This document shows positions 17,319 through 25,715 of a DNA stretch of 64,000 bases, piece by piece (positions within the stretch are counted from its first letter, which is position 1; each line of letters begins with the position of its first letter). Below the pieces are notes generated by a model. That model searched no databases, was not told the origin of the DNA, and was given only the letters and a program-made list of their open reading frames with translations. The position numbers and the translations under genes are program-made. The stretch lies in the NCBI GenBank assembly GCA_946480715.1, contig CAMLKK010000002.1, forward strand, positions 124,001 through 188,000. The letters run 5' to 3'. This DNA is from an uncultured Bacteriovorax sp. (GTDB lineage: Bacteria; Bdellovibrionota; Bacteriovoracia; Bacteriovoracales; Bacteriovoracaceae).

Positions 17319-17854
17319 AAACCTTCAGGGTTTTCAACTAAAAAAGTTAATTCTTCGGTCGTAGAAGTCCTTCCTAAAATTTTGTTTCGATGAGGATATC
17401 TTCCAAATCGATCGATCACTTTTTTATGTCGATATTCATAATCAAGATTGTGTTCCAGACCCGGTTCTGAAAAAAGTTTCACGGCCTTTTCATGAATAGT
17501 TTTTGATTCACTATGCATGAAGGGCATGTAGAGAAATTGGCGGTGAAGCGGTGAGAGTTCCTGCGCGATATTTGCATTAATCGCCTCTTGAGAAAGAACA
17601 AGCGCCATCGAATCGTACATAAATGCTTTGGGATCATCTCGATAAATGTTTCTCGAAAATTGATCAATGATGAGAATTTCGGCCAATCTTCCCATGGGCG
17701 TCCTTCTCCATTCGAAGAGTTCACCTTTAATGGCATTATCATGAAGAGCAATGAAAGTCTCAACCATCTTGAGATCAAGAATTTCATCTTTTTTATACCA
17801 CTCATTCGGAGTGAGTTTTTCAAACCAAAAATTGATGACGTCTTGATAATTCAT
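17315..17854 (-). CDS. DUF924 family protein
   Basis: A 179-residue helical protein typical of DUF924 (TPR-like fold): INFWFEKLTPNEWYKKDEILD at the start, GRLAEILIIDQFSRNIYRDDPKAF in the middle, and ERHKKVIDRFGRYPHRNKILGR-like wording near the end. Function is unknown. It starts one base after the aspartase stop and is thus the last gene of a minus-strand operon with aspartase, a zinc ribbon and a tiny basic peptide. Confidence 0.9.
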   Translation of the reverse strand: MNYQDVINFWFEKLTPNEWYKKDEILDLKMVETFIALHDNAIKGELFEWRRTPMGRLAEILIIDQFSRNIYRDDPKAFMYDSMALVLSQEAINANIAQELSPLHRQFLYMPFMHSESKTIHEKAVKLFSEPGLEHNLDYEYRHKKVIDRFGRYPHRNKILGRTSTTEELTFLVENPEGF

Positions 17855-17855
17855 A

Positions 17856-19244
17856 TTAGTGTCCTGTTAATGCTTTCGGATCCAGTAGTTTTTTTATGGC
17901 CTCTTCAGAGAGTATTTTCTTTTCACGAACAAGGTCAATGACTGATTTTTTGTTATTCACAGCTTCTTTTGCAAGCTCTGCTGCCCGTGAATAACCAATG
18001 ATAGGGTTGAGCGCCGTGATGATTTGAGAGGTGTTCATTACATTTTTTTCACATTGTTCAATGTTAGGTTTAATTCCATCAATGCATTTTGTTCTAAGTG
18101 CCCATAATGTATTTGAAAGAATATGGGTTGATTCCAATGCGAGATGGGCCATGAGTGGCATCATAACATTAAGTTCTAACTGACCAGCTTGCATCGCCAG
18201 GGCCATAGCATGATCATTTCCTAACACTTTGAAAAAAACCTGATTGCTCATTTCGAGAATTGATGGGTTCACTTTACCTGGCATAATACTCGATCCGGCC
18301 TGAGCGGCAGGAAGGAAAATTTCCTGCAGGCCATTGGTTGGACCCGAACTCATTAAGCGTAGATCATTACATATTCGAGTAAGTTCAAGTGCAATCGATC
18401 TTAATGCATTTGAATATGTCATCATGGGAAGTTGAGATTGCATCGATTGACACATATTTGTAGAAAGAGACAATTCTTCTTCATCAAAGTATTCTCTTAG
18501 GAGAAGGATAATGTGGTCGCGATAACCATCAGGAACGTTAATTCCTGTGCCTACCGCGGAACCACCAATACCCAGAACTCTCAAGTAATTTTGTGCCAAT
18601 AAAACGAGATCGTGTAATTGATCAACCGTTTTTTTATAGGCCCCAAACTCCTGACCTAATCTGATTGGAACAGCATCTTGAAGATGTGTACGACCAGATT
18701 TTAAGACACTGTCGAATTCAGTTGCTTTCCCGCTTAATGACTTCGATAGCATCCTGAGTTCATGAATTAATCTTTTAGAAAGTGTGAGAGTCGCAAGTTG
18801 CATGGCCGTTGGATACGAGTCATTCGTACTTTGCGACATATTGACATGATCATTGGGATGAATAAAAGAATAGTCACCGCGATGATCTCCATGAAGTTCA
18901 TTTGCACTATTAGCAATGACTTCATTTGTATTCATATTTTGTGAAGTTCCTGCCCCAGCTTGATACGTATCAACAATAAAATGTTGTTCATAGTCACTCG
19001 CAAGCAGTTGATCGACAGCTTTTTCAATGGCCAAACATTTATCTTCAGCTAAGGCACCAGAGAGATGATTGGCACGTGCTGCGGCTTTTTTCAATTTTAA
19101 GTAACTTTCAATCATGACGGGATGAATTTTCGTTCCGCTGATAGGAAAGTTTTGTGAAGCACGGAAGGAATTTATTCCATAATAAGCTTCGTCGGGTAAT
19201 TGTTGTGAACCTAAACTATCTGTTTCAACTCTCATCATTGTCAT
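17856..19244 (-). CDS. aspA: aspartate ammonia-lyase (fumarase/aspartase superfamily)
   Basis: Catalyses L-aspartate to fumarate plus ammonia, feeding amino-acid carbon into the TCA cycle. The 462 residues start with TDSLGSQQLPDEAYYGINSFRASQNFPISG and contain AGAGTSQNMNTNEVIAN, NDHVNMSQSTNDSYPT, GRTHLQDAVP, CNDLRLMSSGP and the signature GSSIMPGKVNP. The YYG-R-x-x-NFPI opening and RLMSSGP wording match aspartases better than class II fumarases (FumC), but the two are close and FumC remains possible. A predator living on prey protein would plausibly use it to burn aspartate (inference). Confidence 0.82.
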   Translation of the reverse strand: MTMMRVETDSLGSQQLPDEAYYGINSFRASQNFPISGTKIHPVMIESYLKLKKAAARANHLSGALAEDKCLAIEKAVDQLLASDYEQHFIVDTYQAGAGTSQNMNTNEVIANSANELHGDHRGDYSFIHPNDHVNMSQSTNDSYPTAMQLATLTLSKRLIHELRMLSKSLSGKATEFDSVLKSGRTHLQDAVPIRLGQEFGAYKKTVDQLHDLVLLAQNYLRVLGIGGSAVGTGINVPDGYRDHIILLLREYFDEEELSLSTNMCQSMQSQLPMMTYSNALRSIALELTRICNDLRLMSSGPTNGLQEIFLPAAQAGSSIMPGKVNPSILEMSNQVFFKVLGNDHAMALAMQAGQLELNVMMPLMAHLALESTHILSNTLWALRTKCIDGIKPNIEQCEKNVMNTSQIITALNPIIGYSRAAELAKEAVNNKKSVIDLVREKKILSEEAIKKLLDPKALTGH

Positions 19245-19268
19245 AAATTACTATTGTGTTAAATGTTA

Positions 19269-19496
19269 TTAGGGAATAACGGGAGAAAAATGAATTTCAT
19301 TTGAGCAGTCATGTGAACAATACACTTCCCCTGCTTGATGAACTTCTCTTCCGATGATTAATTTCTGACAATGAAAACAACGAGGCGCTATAAAACTTAT
19401 AGCGCACTCGAAGCTATCGAATGTGTGTTCTCGTCCATCTCTTACTAGAAGAAATGGTTTTTCATGAACTTGACCGCAATTTTCACATTCTTTCAT
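19269..19496 (-). CDS. small LIM-like double zinc-ribbon protein
   Basis: A 75-residue cytoplasmic protein with regularly spaced metal ligands: Cys4-x2-Cys7, Cys31, Cys40-x2-Cys43, Cys60-x3-Cys64 plus His residues. The core FDSFECAI..APRCFHC...IIG..V...G..YC is shared almost word for word with the protein at 25164-25445, so the two are paralogues. AAGGAA precedes the ATG. It lies between a 26-residue basic peptide gene and aspartase. Possible roles are zinc handling or nucleic-acid binding; neither is shown. Confidence 0.8.
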   Translation of the reverse strand: MKECENCGQVHEKPFLLVRDGREHTFDSFECAISFIAPRCFHCQKLIIGREVHQAGEVYCSHDCSNEIHFSPVIP

Positions 19497-19511
19497 AAAA
19501 TTCCTTGAGAA

Positions 19512-19592
19512 TTATTTTTGCGATGATGATTTTCTTCCTCTAGATGTAGAGCGTTTACTTTTTGATGATGTTTTTTTTCTTCCTTGTACCAT
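19512..19592 (-). CDS. 26-residue Lys/Arg/Ser-rich peptide
   Basis: A very short gene with a near-perfect Shine-Dalgarno (AAGGAGGA, 19604-19597) 4 nt before ATG 19592. The product, MVQGRKKTSSKSKRSTSRG followed by RKSSSQK, is almost entirely Lys, Arg, Ser and Thr, with no acidic residue, suggesting nucleic-acid or ribosome contact. It ends 15 nt before the zinc-ribbon gene. An equivalent basic small gene precedes the paralogous zinc ribbon at 25164, which argues that both are genuine. Confidence 0.65.
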   Translation of the reverse strand: MVQGRKKTSSKSKRSTSRGRKSSSQK

Positions 19593-19737
19593 AAAGTCCT
19601 CCTTGAGTTTGTTAGTAAGTATTCAAGCATTAACGATGCCAACACAAATCTTTTATCTCAGAAGCGTTAACGAATTAATTTTCGGTAATCTGGTCTTGAA
19701 TCGTTGAGGCAAATTGCACATCTCAGAAAATATTATT

Positions 19738-19753
19738 TGGCACAAGAAATGCT
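19738..19753 (+). promoter_or_regulatory. sigma-54-like -24/-12 promoter before DUF421-tamA-tamB
   Basis: TGGCAC-AAGAA-ATGCT matches the TGGCAC-N5-TTGCW consensus at all but one position, with the invariant GG and GC correctly spaced. The predicted start, near 19764, leaves a 27-nt leader with a GAGG site before the ATG at 19791. No enhancer-binding activator gene is adjacent. Confidence 0.35.
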
Positions 19754-19790
19754 TTGCTAATGAAACTGCTAACCAATTGGTGAGGTTGAA

Positions 19791-20261
19791 ATGTGGTCTC
19801 TGAAAAATGAATGGCATGAAATTGTTCTCAGAGGATTTTTTCTATTCACATTTTTATTTATTACTTTTCGTTTGTGGGGAAAAAAACATTTCAGCGAGCT
19901 TTCACCATTTGATTTTCTCCTTTTGCTCATTATTAGTGAAGCCGTCCAAAATGCACTGCTCGATGATGATCACAGTCTGACAGCAGGTTTTATCTCTGTG
20001 GCAACACTCATTCTCCTTAATGCTTTTTTAGGGAAAATGGCGTTTCACTTTCCACGCCTGGAAAAACTCTTCGATGGTGAACCGAAAGTGCTCGTTGAAG
20101 ATGGCGTTCTCAATGATGAGTTGAGAAAAAAACTTACCATTACTCATCAAGAACTATACGAAGCTATTCGTCTGCAAGGCGTAGAAACTTTGAGTGATAT
20201 TCATAAAGCAACGATGGAAACGAACGGAAAAATTAGTGTTATAAAAAAAGAGGATAAATGA
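19791..20261 (+). CDS. DUF421 (YetF/YcaP-like) membrane protein
   Basis: A 156-residue protein with three N-terminal membrane helices and the family motif FRLWGKKHFSELSPFDFLLLLIISEAVQNALL (about 26-57). A cytoplasmic YetF-like domain follows: FDGEPKVLVEDGVLNDELRKKLTITHQELYEAIRLQGV. The biochemical function is unknown. It overlaps tamA by 4 nt (ATGA), making it the first gene of a three-gene operon for outer-membrane assembly, an association not expected for DUF421. Confidence 0.88.
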   Translation: MWSLKNEWHEIVLRGFFLFTFLFITFRLWGKKHFSELSPFDFLLLLIISEAVQNALLDDDHSLTAGFISVATLILLNAFLGKMAFHFPRLEKLFDGEPKVLVEDGVLNDELRKKLTITHQELYEAIRLQGVETLSDIHKATMETNGKISVIKKEDK

Positions 20262-21994
20262 GATTTTTTTGGATAACTTTGCTTCTGCTATTTGTCTCTT
20301 GCTCATCAAAAAAAATTAAAGAACAAAAAGTGTGCAATAAAGTCATCATCCATGACGCGGAAGAAATAGAACTCAGTGAAGATGAAACAAGGCTTCTCTG
20401 TGGTGATATGACAACGGAAGCCTATAAAAATATTCCTTCCTATCAAGCTGGTTTTTTGGCCACTGGATTTTTGCAATCACGTGGATATACCAACCCGAAA
20501 TTTGAAACGGTGGACAAAGTCCTTCACATTTACCCTCAAGAAAAAGTCACCGTCGCAAAAGTCATTCTTCAATCAGAAGATGAAAATAAAAATAAATTTG
20601 AAAAAATTCTTAATCGCCATTACGAAGAAGAAGAATTAAACCCCAAACTTCTCAACACAATAGAAGAAGAAACTCTCTCACTTTATCGGAATGAAAGTTA
20701 CCCATGCGCGAAAGTAGAATCTACGGCCGATGCTGAAACAGGTGAGATTAAGCTTAAAGTTAGTGGATTAAAAAAATTTGATTTCGGTCCTCTGGAACGA
20801 GAAACGGTTAACGGTCTCAAAGAAGCTGCATTTATCCGCTATACATCCTTTTCTGCCGATGATGAATTTAGAGAACGTGAATTAGAACTGACTGAGAAAC
20901 GGCTTTTACGATCTGAAATAGTACAAGGAACTTATTTTCAAGAGAAATGTGATTTGGAAAATAATACGTTCTCTCTAAAACAGAATTTCATTTTAGGTGA
21001 TGCTCGCTCCATTCGCTTCGGAGTGGGGGCATCCACTGAAGTAGGTCCCATGTTTAGAGTGAAGTGGGCCAATCTTCGTTATGGTGAGATGGCCTCAAGA
21101 AGAGAAGCAACATTACAAGCTTCGGCCAAAAGTCAGCTCATTCGTTTTTTATCAGAACGTTGGTTTTGGGAGGATTCTCCACGACGGTCACTACTTACTC
21201 AGGCAGAGATCCGGAGAGAAGATCAGACGAACTATCGTGAACTGACTGCAGAATTAAGGCCTCACCTCAAATGGACTCGTGATACCTGGAACCGCTACTG
21301 GCATTGGTCTACAGGTCCTTCGTTAATTTCAAGTAGATTTGATACAAACCAAAATAAAGAAGATAAGAAATTTACTACTGTAGCTTTAGAGGCCGAACTA
21401 CAATCGAAAACTCATTCTTACGAGGTCTTTGACGTTCATCCCGAAGAAGGAGAGCTTTATCAATTGAATCTCGATGCACGCCATCCTGGATTAGGATTTG
21501 AAGAACCACTTCTCAAAATGGATTGGACTATTGTTCATCTATGGAAATTGTGGAGTTGGGGAAAGGGTTCAGGAATATTAGGTGGCCGATTAAACGCATC
21601 TTCAACCTGGGTGAAAGACGATGTGGCACTGGATTCATTACCACCTTCTGTAAAACATTATGGAGGAGGAAGCGATGATGTGCGCGGTTTTAATTTGAGC
21701 AGTCTTCCGTCTAACAATGGTCTTGGATCATTATCCAAGTTGACGACTAAATTTGAAGTTCGAAAAACTCATACCTTTCTACCGACAATTGAAACATTTG
21801 CATTTATAGATACAGGATTATTCGGACAACAATCATTTACTCTCGATAGAAGGCTCTACTATTCTCCGGGGTTGGGGGTAAGATGGCTTTCACCCATTGG
21901 GTTAGTTCAAACCTATCTGGCCAGATCACTTTCGAATCGTGAAATCAAGGATGATGGATATTTTTTCTATATCGGTTTGGGAGGCATATTTTAA
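20258..21994 (+). CDS. tamA: TamA-like Omp85 outer-membrane assembly protein
   Basis: A 578-residue Omp85-family protein, essentially the length of Escherichia coli TamA (577). POTRA-like repeats lie in the first 250 residues (LNPKLLNTIEEETLSLYRNESYPCAKVES), followed by a 16-strand barrel with VKHYGGGSDDVRGFNLSSL (the conserved G-G-x-x-x-R-G-(F/Y) element) and a C-terminal IGLGGIF. The N-terminus MRFFWITLLLLFVSCSSKK resembles a lipoprotein signal (Cys16), unusual for TamA. With TamB it inserts or transports outer-membrane components. It overlaps its neighbours on both sides. Confidence 0.87.
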   Translation: MRFFWITLLLLFVSCSSKKIKEQKVCNKVIIHDAEEIELSEDETRLLCGDMTTEAYKNIPSYQAGFLATGFLQSRGYTNPKFETVDKVLHIYPQEKVTVAKVILQSEDENKNKFEKILNRHYEEEELNPKLLNTIEEETLSLYRNESYPCAKVESTADAETGEIKLKVSGLKKFDFGPLERETVNGLKEAAFIRYTSFSADDEFRERELELTEKRLLRSEIVQGTYFQEKCDLENNTFSLKQNFILGDARSIRFGVGASTEVGPMFRVKWANLRYGEMASRREATLQASAKSQLIRFLSERWFWEDSPRRSLLTQAEIRREDQTNYRELTAELRPHLKWTRDTWNRYWHWSTGPSLISSRFDTNQNKEDKKFTTVALEAELQSKTHSYEVFDVHPEEGELYQLNLDARHPGLGFEEPLLKMDWTIVHLWKLWSWGKGSGILGGRLNASSTWVKDDVALDSLPPSVKHYGGGSDDVRGFNLSSLPSNNGLGSLSKLTTKFEVRKTHTFLPTIETFAFIDTGLFGQQSFTLDRRLYYSPGLGVRWLSPIGLVQTYLARSLSNREIKDDGYFFYIGLGGIF

Positions 21995-23976
21995 TGAAGG
22001 CCTTAAAATTATTATTCAAAATATTAGTTGGATTATTTGGTTTTGTTTTTTTGTTAGTTTTTATTATTGCTGGAGTTCTTTTTGTTGCTCCCACCAAAAT
22101 TATTAATGAAAAAAATATTGCTTTCGTGCTCAATAAAACTAAGGTTTTTGAAACATGGAGTTGGGAAAAAGGACATATTGGGCACGAATGGAAAAGCTGG
22201 AATGATCGAAGGTTAACAGGAGAATTTAAAAACTTTTGTTTTAAACTCAATCAACCATACAAACAATTGGATGCATGCTTTGAAGAAATCAGTTGGGACT
22301 TTGATGTCCTTTTTAGTGGTTCAAAGAAGTTTAATCATTCTCAACAAAGGCCTATAAATATAGTTTCATCTAAATTTGTTATGACCTCTAAGGAGGATCC
22401 AAATGAAGAAGATGAGACACCTCCAGATATTATGAGTTACTGGAATCTTTTATGGAAGCCGGTTATTCCTGAAATAAATGCGGAGTTTGAAAATATAGTT
22501 CTCATAAATGGAGATAGGCCCTCTGAAGATCCGCTAAAAATCAATTTGGAGCTTAAGAAAAATGCCGGACATCTATTGGCAAAAGTTCTAGATTTTCGTC
22601 TGCATGCTACTCCAAAAAGAATTATTGTGGAGGGGCCGGAAAAAATTAAATTGCCCATGGATTTGAAAACGCGCAATCCACTTTTTTTTCGAGAACTAAA
22701 AGTTCAAGCAGATATATTAGAAAAAAATATTCCGATCAAAGCTTCAGCGTCAGTTGAATCGGCGACTTTGAATCTTACAACCAATGTTTCCCAGAAATCC
22801 CTTGAAGAAGATCTTGGTAAGCCTAAGTTCCTTCAAGAGATCATTCATGCCGCTAGAGCAGATTTCAAAATTTTAAAACTGCGCTCCACTATAAATCGTT
22901 TGATGAAACCTCCTTATAATATTCTTCCAGCGCCACTGAATGCGATGGAAGGTGATCTCAATTTTATTATGAAAGGCGAAAGACTTCCTGGCAACTACGC
23001 TCTTTTGAATGTTGATACTGAGCTGGACATGAAGGGGAAAACACAAGTTCTTCATTTGATCGTAAATAGTGATGTACCTATAAATGTAGAGACAAAAGAA
23101 GTTGGAGCGGTCAATGTAGAATTGGATTTAAAAAAGGTCGCTTTACATTTGCCAGAATTATCAAGAACAAAAATTCCTCCTCAGCTGCTTCCCGATAAAC
23201 GTATCAAAACGAAAAAGGAAATCATTGCTGAAGCTAAAAAGAATCAGTCGAAAAAGAAAGGAACAAAAGTTGATTTAAGATTGCAGGCCTTAGATGAAAA
23301 GGCATTGGCCCTTAAAACAAATCTATTAGATGAGATATTACGTCTAAAATTTGATCTTGCTATTAAAGACGGCGAAGTAGAAGAAGGATTTTTACAAGCT
23401 TTACCTTTAAAAACGACTTTTTTTAAAAGACCAATTCAGATTCAATTCATGAAAATTAATTTTAATAAACCACTAGAACCTCAGTTAAATGCCAAAGTTC
23501 TTTTTGATTTGCCAGAATACAAAATAACTTTACTTTTAGAAGGACCCATTAGCGAACCTCGTCAGGCATTCTCAAGTGTTCCACCACTTTCTCTCGATGA
23601 TATGTATGCCGTTATTCTTTTTGGAAGACCACTCGATAATCTAGAAGGAGACGATAAAGAAAACGCGCAAAACGCCGGACAAGTGCTCTCAAAAGGAATT
23701 CTAAGCTTAGGTGTTCTTTATTATCTTGCAGGAACACCTATAGAGTCTATTGGTTATGATCCTGATTCAAAAGCAGTCTCGGCCCAAGTTGGTCTTGGCT
23801 CAAAAAGTTCATTAAGAGTTGCAAGTGAAGACGGTGGTTTGAATTCAGCAGGAGTAAGAAGATCCTTAGGGAAGGGATGGTATATTGACAGCAGCGTTCA
23901 GCAAGGGAATTCGAGGCGTCCAAGCAGTGCTGGAAGTGATTTTGGAGTTATGCTCGAGAGAATTATCAGCTACTAG
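21994..23976 (+). CDS. tamB: TamB-like translocation and assembly module protein (short form)
   Basis: Inner-membrane-anchored periplasmic protein (TM about 5-31) that partners TamA and is thought to carry phospholipids or proteins between membranes. The C-terminal DUF490 domain is clear: LEGPISEPRQAFSSVPPLSLDDMYAVILFGRPLDNL, then glycine- and strand-rich ending. At 660 residues it is about half the usual TamB length, so the beta-taco groove is short. ATG overlaps the tamA stop (TAATG), and a strong terminator follows. Confidence 0.85.
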   Translation: MKALKLLFKILVGLFGFVFLLVFIIAGVLFVAPTKIINEKNIAFVLNKTKVFETWSWEKGHIGHEWKSWNDRRLTGEFKNFCFKLNQPYKQLDACFEEISWDFDVLFSGSKKFNHSQQRPINIVSSKFVMTSKEDPNEEDETPPDIMSYWNLLWKPVIPEINAEFENIVLINGDRPSEDPLKINLELKKNAGHLLAKVLDFRLHATPKRIIVEGPEKIKLPMDLKTRNPLFFRELKVQADILEKNIPIKASASVESATLNLTTNVSQKSLEEDLGKPKFLQEIIHAARADFKILKLRSTINRLMKPPYNILPAPLNAMEGDLNFIMKGERLPGNYALLNVDTELDMKGKTQVLHLIVNSDVPINVETKEVGAVNVELDLKKVALHLPELSRTKIPPQLLPDKRIKTKKEIIAEAKKNQSKKKGTKVDLRLQALDEKALALKTNLLDEILRLKFDLAIKDGEVEEGFLQALPLKTTFFKRPIQIQFMKINFNKPLEPQLNAKVLFDLPEYKITLLLEGPISEPRQAFSSVPPLSLDDMYAVILFGRPLDNLEGDDKENAQNAGQVLSKGILSLGVLYYLAGTPIESIGYDPDSKAVSAQVGLGSKSSLRVASEDGGLNSAGVRRSLGKGWYIDSSVQQGNSRRPSSAGSDFGVMLERIISY

Positions 23977-23980
23977 AAAT

Positions 23981-24016
23981 AAAAAAAAGCCATCCGTAAG
24001 GATGGCTTCTTATTGC
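23981..24016 (+). terminator. Rho-independent terminator after tamB
   Basis: AGCCATCC (23988-23995), loop GTAA, GGATGGCT (24000-24007), then TTCTTATT. The A-run upstream could let it act on the minus strand too. Confidence 0.8.
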
Positions 24017-24345
24017 TTTTGGAAAAAAAGATTAAGTTAAAATAATTAAAAATGAATCTAATTATTTCCGTCTAGATCAGTCTAAACCTCAGCAGTTTCG
24101 ACTTTGCTAGCACTGGATATTTAACTTATTCTCAACTAGTGGCCCGCAATACATATGCCACTAACCTTACTATTTCCTCGAGAATCAAGAATCAAGTTTT
24201 TCACGTTTGTTTCTTTTGAAGACTCTCTTGTAAGTATAAATTGCAGAGAGCGTGCCAGGTTCAAGATTCAATTTTTAAGTCACTTAGAAAATTGGAGTCT
24301 ATTGCTTGAGGCCAAATTGCCTCATCATTTATAAATTTTGACTCA
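24017..24345. other. 329-nt intergenic stretch without a recognised gene
   Basis: Between the tamB terminator and the small minus-strand gene. It contains an AGTGGC/GCCACT inverted repeat (about 24138-24161) and a 59-codon plus-strand ORF from 24155 that has no ribosome-binding site or promoter and no recognisable product. No tRNA, tmRNA or RNase P-like signature was seen. A small RNA is possible but unsupported. Confidence 0.4.
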
Positions 24346-24492
24346 TTAATAATCGTTTTCCTCAGGGAGAAAATGATCAAGTAAAAGATCCTTTATCATT
24401 CTTTCAAGATATTCTTCGTTCTCCTTCCACTCACTGAAAAGTTGAATATAAAATTGCGGAGTTTGGACATCGACTTCCTTTTCATTATCCAT
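24346..24492 (-). CDS. 48-residue acidic small protein
   Basis: Short gene with GGGAG about 10 nt before ATG 24492. The product begins MDNEKEVDVQTPQFYIQLF, continues as an acidic amphipathic helix (EWKENEEYLERMIKDLLLDHF) and ends LPEENDY. No Cys and no membrane segment. It lies 69 nt after the peroxiredoxin-like gene on the same strand and may belong to that operon. Function unknown; the helix looks like a protein-protein interaction element. Confidence 0.55.
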   Translation of the reverse strand: MDNEKEVDVQTPQFYIQLFSEWKENEEYLERMIKDLLLDHFLPEENDY

Positions 24493-24561
24493 ATTGTTCG
24501 TTCTCCCTTTATTTTTTGTTTCTTCTAAATTTTAGGGAGCAAAGCTTGTGCCACGAGTGAT

Positions 24562-25113
24562 TTAGAGCCATTCTTCTGGACGATCAAAATCACCGATGTA
24601 TTCGGATACAAAATGATAAGTGACGATTCCTGGTTTCTTGATGGCGAGTACTCCACCAAGTTGCGTGTGGTAGCCAGTTTCTTTAGTTGAACGGCCTTGA
24701 CGGTGGCCTTGCATGAAAAGTTTTGCTCCTCCAATAAGTGATTGAGGAGAAACAATATGGAGAATACCTCTTAACATCCCGGCGGCATCGAATGTCTTTA
24801 AGGTAGGATCAGTGTAAATAGTTGCATCAGGTATGTTTAAATCTTCTTTGAAACCTTGAATCATGACATGGTTTCCGTTACCAATAAAGATTATGCGAGT
24901 CCCTTTTTTTTCGATCTCATCTTTCTTCGCCCAGACCTGTGAGACATGGGCCCTACATGCGATACAACCAAAGTGTCGTATAAACACGACGACGACAGGA
25001 TTATGCTCCCAGAGAGAAGCAAACATGATTTGATCACCACGTTCGGTATATATCCTCAGTCTTTTGAGTGCGAGTATATCGACAAGATCTTGATGAGATT
25101 TTTCTTTCTTCAT
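24562..25113 (-). CDS. peroxiredoxin-like (AhpC/TSA, PRXL2-type) thioredoxin-fold protein
   Basis: A 183-residue thioredoxin-fold protein with redox motif CIAC in VVVVFIRHFGCIACRAHVSQVW. It belongs to the AhpC/TSA-like PRXL2/SelL group, whose members often have a U/C-x-x-C motif and reduce peroxides or disulfides. The conserved C-terminal region GGVLAIKKPGIVTYHFVSEYIGDF is intact. The ATG at 25113 is chosen because the longer frame would need a TTG without a Shine-Dalgarno. It is co-directional with a zinc ribbon and a small basic protein, suggesting a redox- or zinc-stress operon. Confidence 0.82.
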   Translation of the reverse strand: MKKEKSHQDLVDILALKRLRIYTERGDQIMFASLWEHNPVVVVFIRHFGCIACRAHVSQVWAKKDEIEKKGTRIIFIGNGNHVMIQGFKEDLNIPDATIYTDPTLKTFDAAGMLRGILHIVSPQSLIGGAKLFMQGHRQGRSTKETGYHTQLGGVLAIKKPGIVTYHFVSEYIGDFDRPEEWL

Positions 25114-25163
25114 TCGTTTAGTATAACGATGATCGAAATTAAAACAATAAGTGAAGAACAAGT

Positions 25164-25445
25164 CTAACGCCCGCTCTCCACTAATATTTGATCGATGGAA
25201 GTTTCTTCTTCAAATTTAGATTCAGCACAATGTGAACAGCAGTATATTGAACCCTCGACGTCTACACCATGTCCGATGATGGTCGTATTACAGTGAAAAC
25301 ATCGGGGGGCCATCTTGCTGATCGCGCATTCGAAGCTGTCAAACAGATGGGACTTACCATCTCGAGAGACTGTGAAAATTCTTGCCGAATGGTTTCCACA
25401 ATTCTCGCAGCGAGATTCTTCATAGACGTTTACGTTTACGTTCAT
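25164..25445 (-). CDS. LIM-like double zinc-ribbon protein (paralogue of 19269-19496)
   Basis: A 93-residue protein with Cys13-x2-Cys16, Cys40, Cys49-x2-Cys52 and Cys69/Cys70-x2/3-Cys73, so two zinc sites are likely. Its core (FDSFECAI..MAPRCFHCNTTIIG) nearly repeats the paralogue 6 kb away, with an extra acidic C-terminal tail (FEEETSIDQILVESGR). Start 25445 (MNVNVNVYEES) has AGGA about 8 nt upstream, so the longer frame from 25496 is not used. It lies between a small basic protein gene and a peroxiredoxin-like gene. Confidence 0.8.
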   Translation of the reverse strand: MNVNVNVYEESRCENCGNHSARIFTVSRDGKSHLFDSFECAISKMAPRCFHCNTTIIGHGVDVEGSIYCCSHCAESKFEEETSIDQILVESGR

Positions 25446-25458
25446 TGAAAATCCTTTT

Positions 25459-25629
25459 TTATGGGCGATTTCGGTGTCCGCGGTCAGGAGCTCCACTTTT
25501 TCCTTTTGGATCGTTGACTGGCCATGGAGGGTTTACAGAGTGGTCAATTTTCCCTTTTTTTCTTAGATCATCATCTTTTTGCAATATTCCTTTTTCTTGA
25601 TTAGTTGAGTTTCTTTTATTTTTACTCAT
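25459..25629 (-). CDS. 56-residue basic, Pro/Gly-containing small protein
   Basis: Starts MSKNKRNSTNQEKGILQKDD and ends in a Gly/Pro/Arg tail (DRGHRNRP). Highly charged and probably disordered. AAAGGAGG (25644-25637) lies 7 nt before the ATG, one of the strongest ribosome sites in the window. It ends 13 nt before the zinc-ribbon gene. The order 'small basic protein then zinc ribbon' repeats that at 19269-19592. Function unknown. Confidence 0.75.
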   Translation of the reverse strand: MSKNKRNSTNQEKGILQKDDDLRKKGKIDHSVNPPWPVNDPKGKSGAPDRGHRNRP

Positions 25630-25715
25630 AAAATAACCTCCTTTGATCTTTAACATGAATTCCTAAGATAGAATTAGCACTATCCATGCCGTTTCCCTCT
25701 GGTTAAAATTTGTTG

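Noticed and set aside
17856..19244. Class II fumarase (FumC) as the name for this lyase
   Set aside because: The YYG-R-x-x-NFPIS start, AGAGTS and RLMSSGP wording resemble aspartases more. Fumarase is kept as the alternative in the entry.
24155..24334. 59-codon plus-strand ORF in the tamB downstream gap
   Set aside because: No Shine-Dalgarno, no promoter with leaderless spacing, no recognisable product, and an in-frame stop just upstream.
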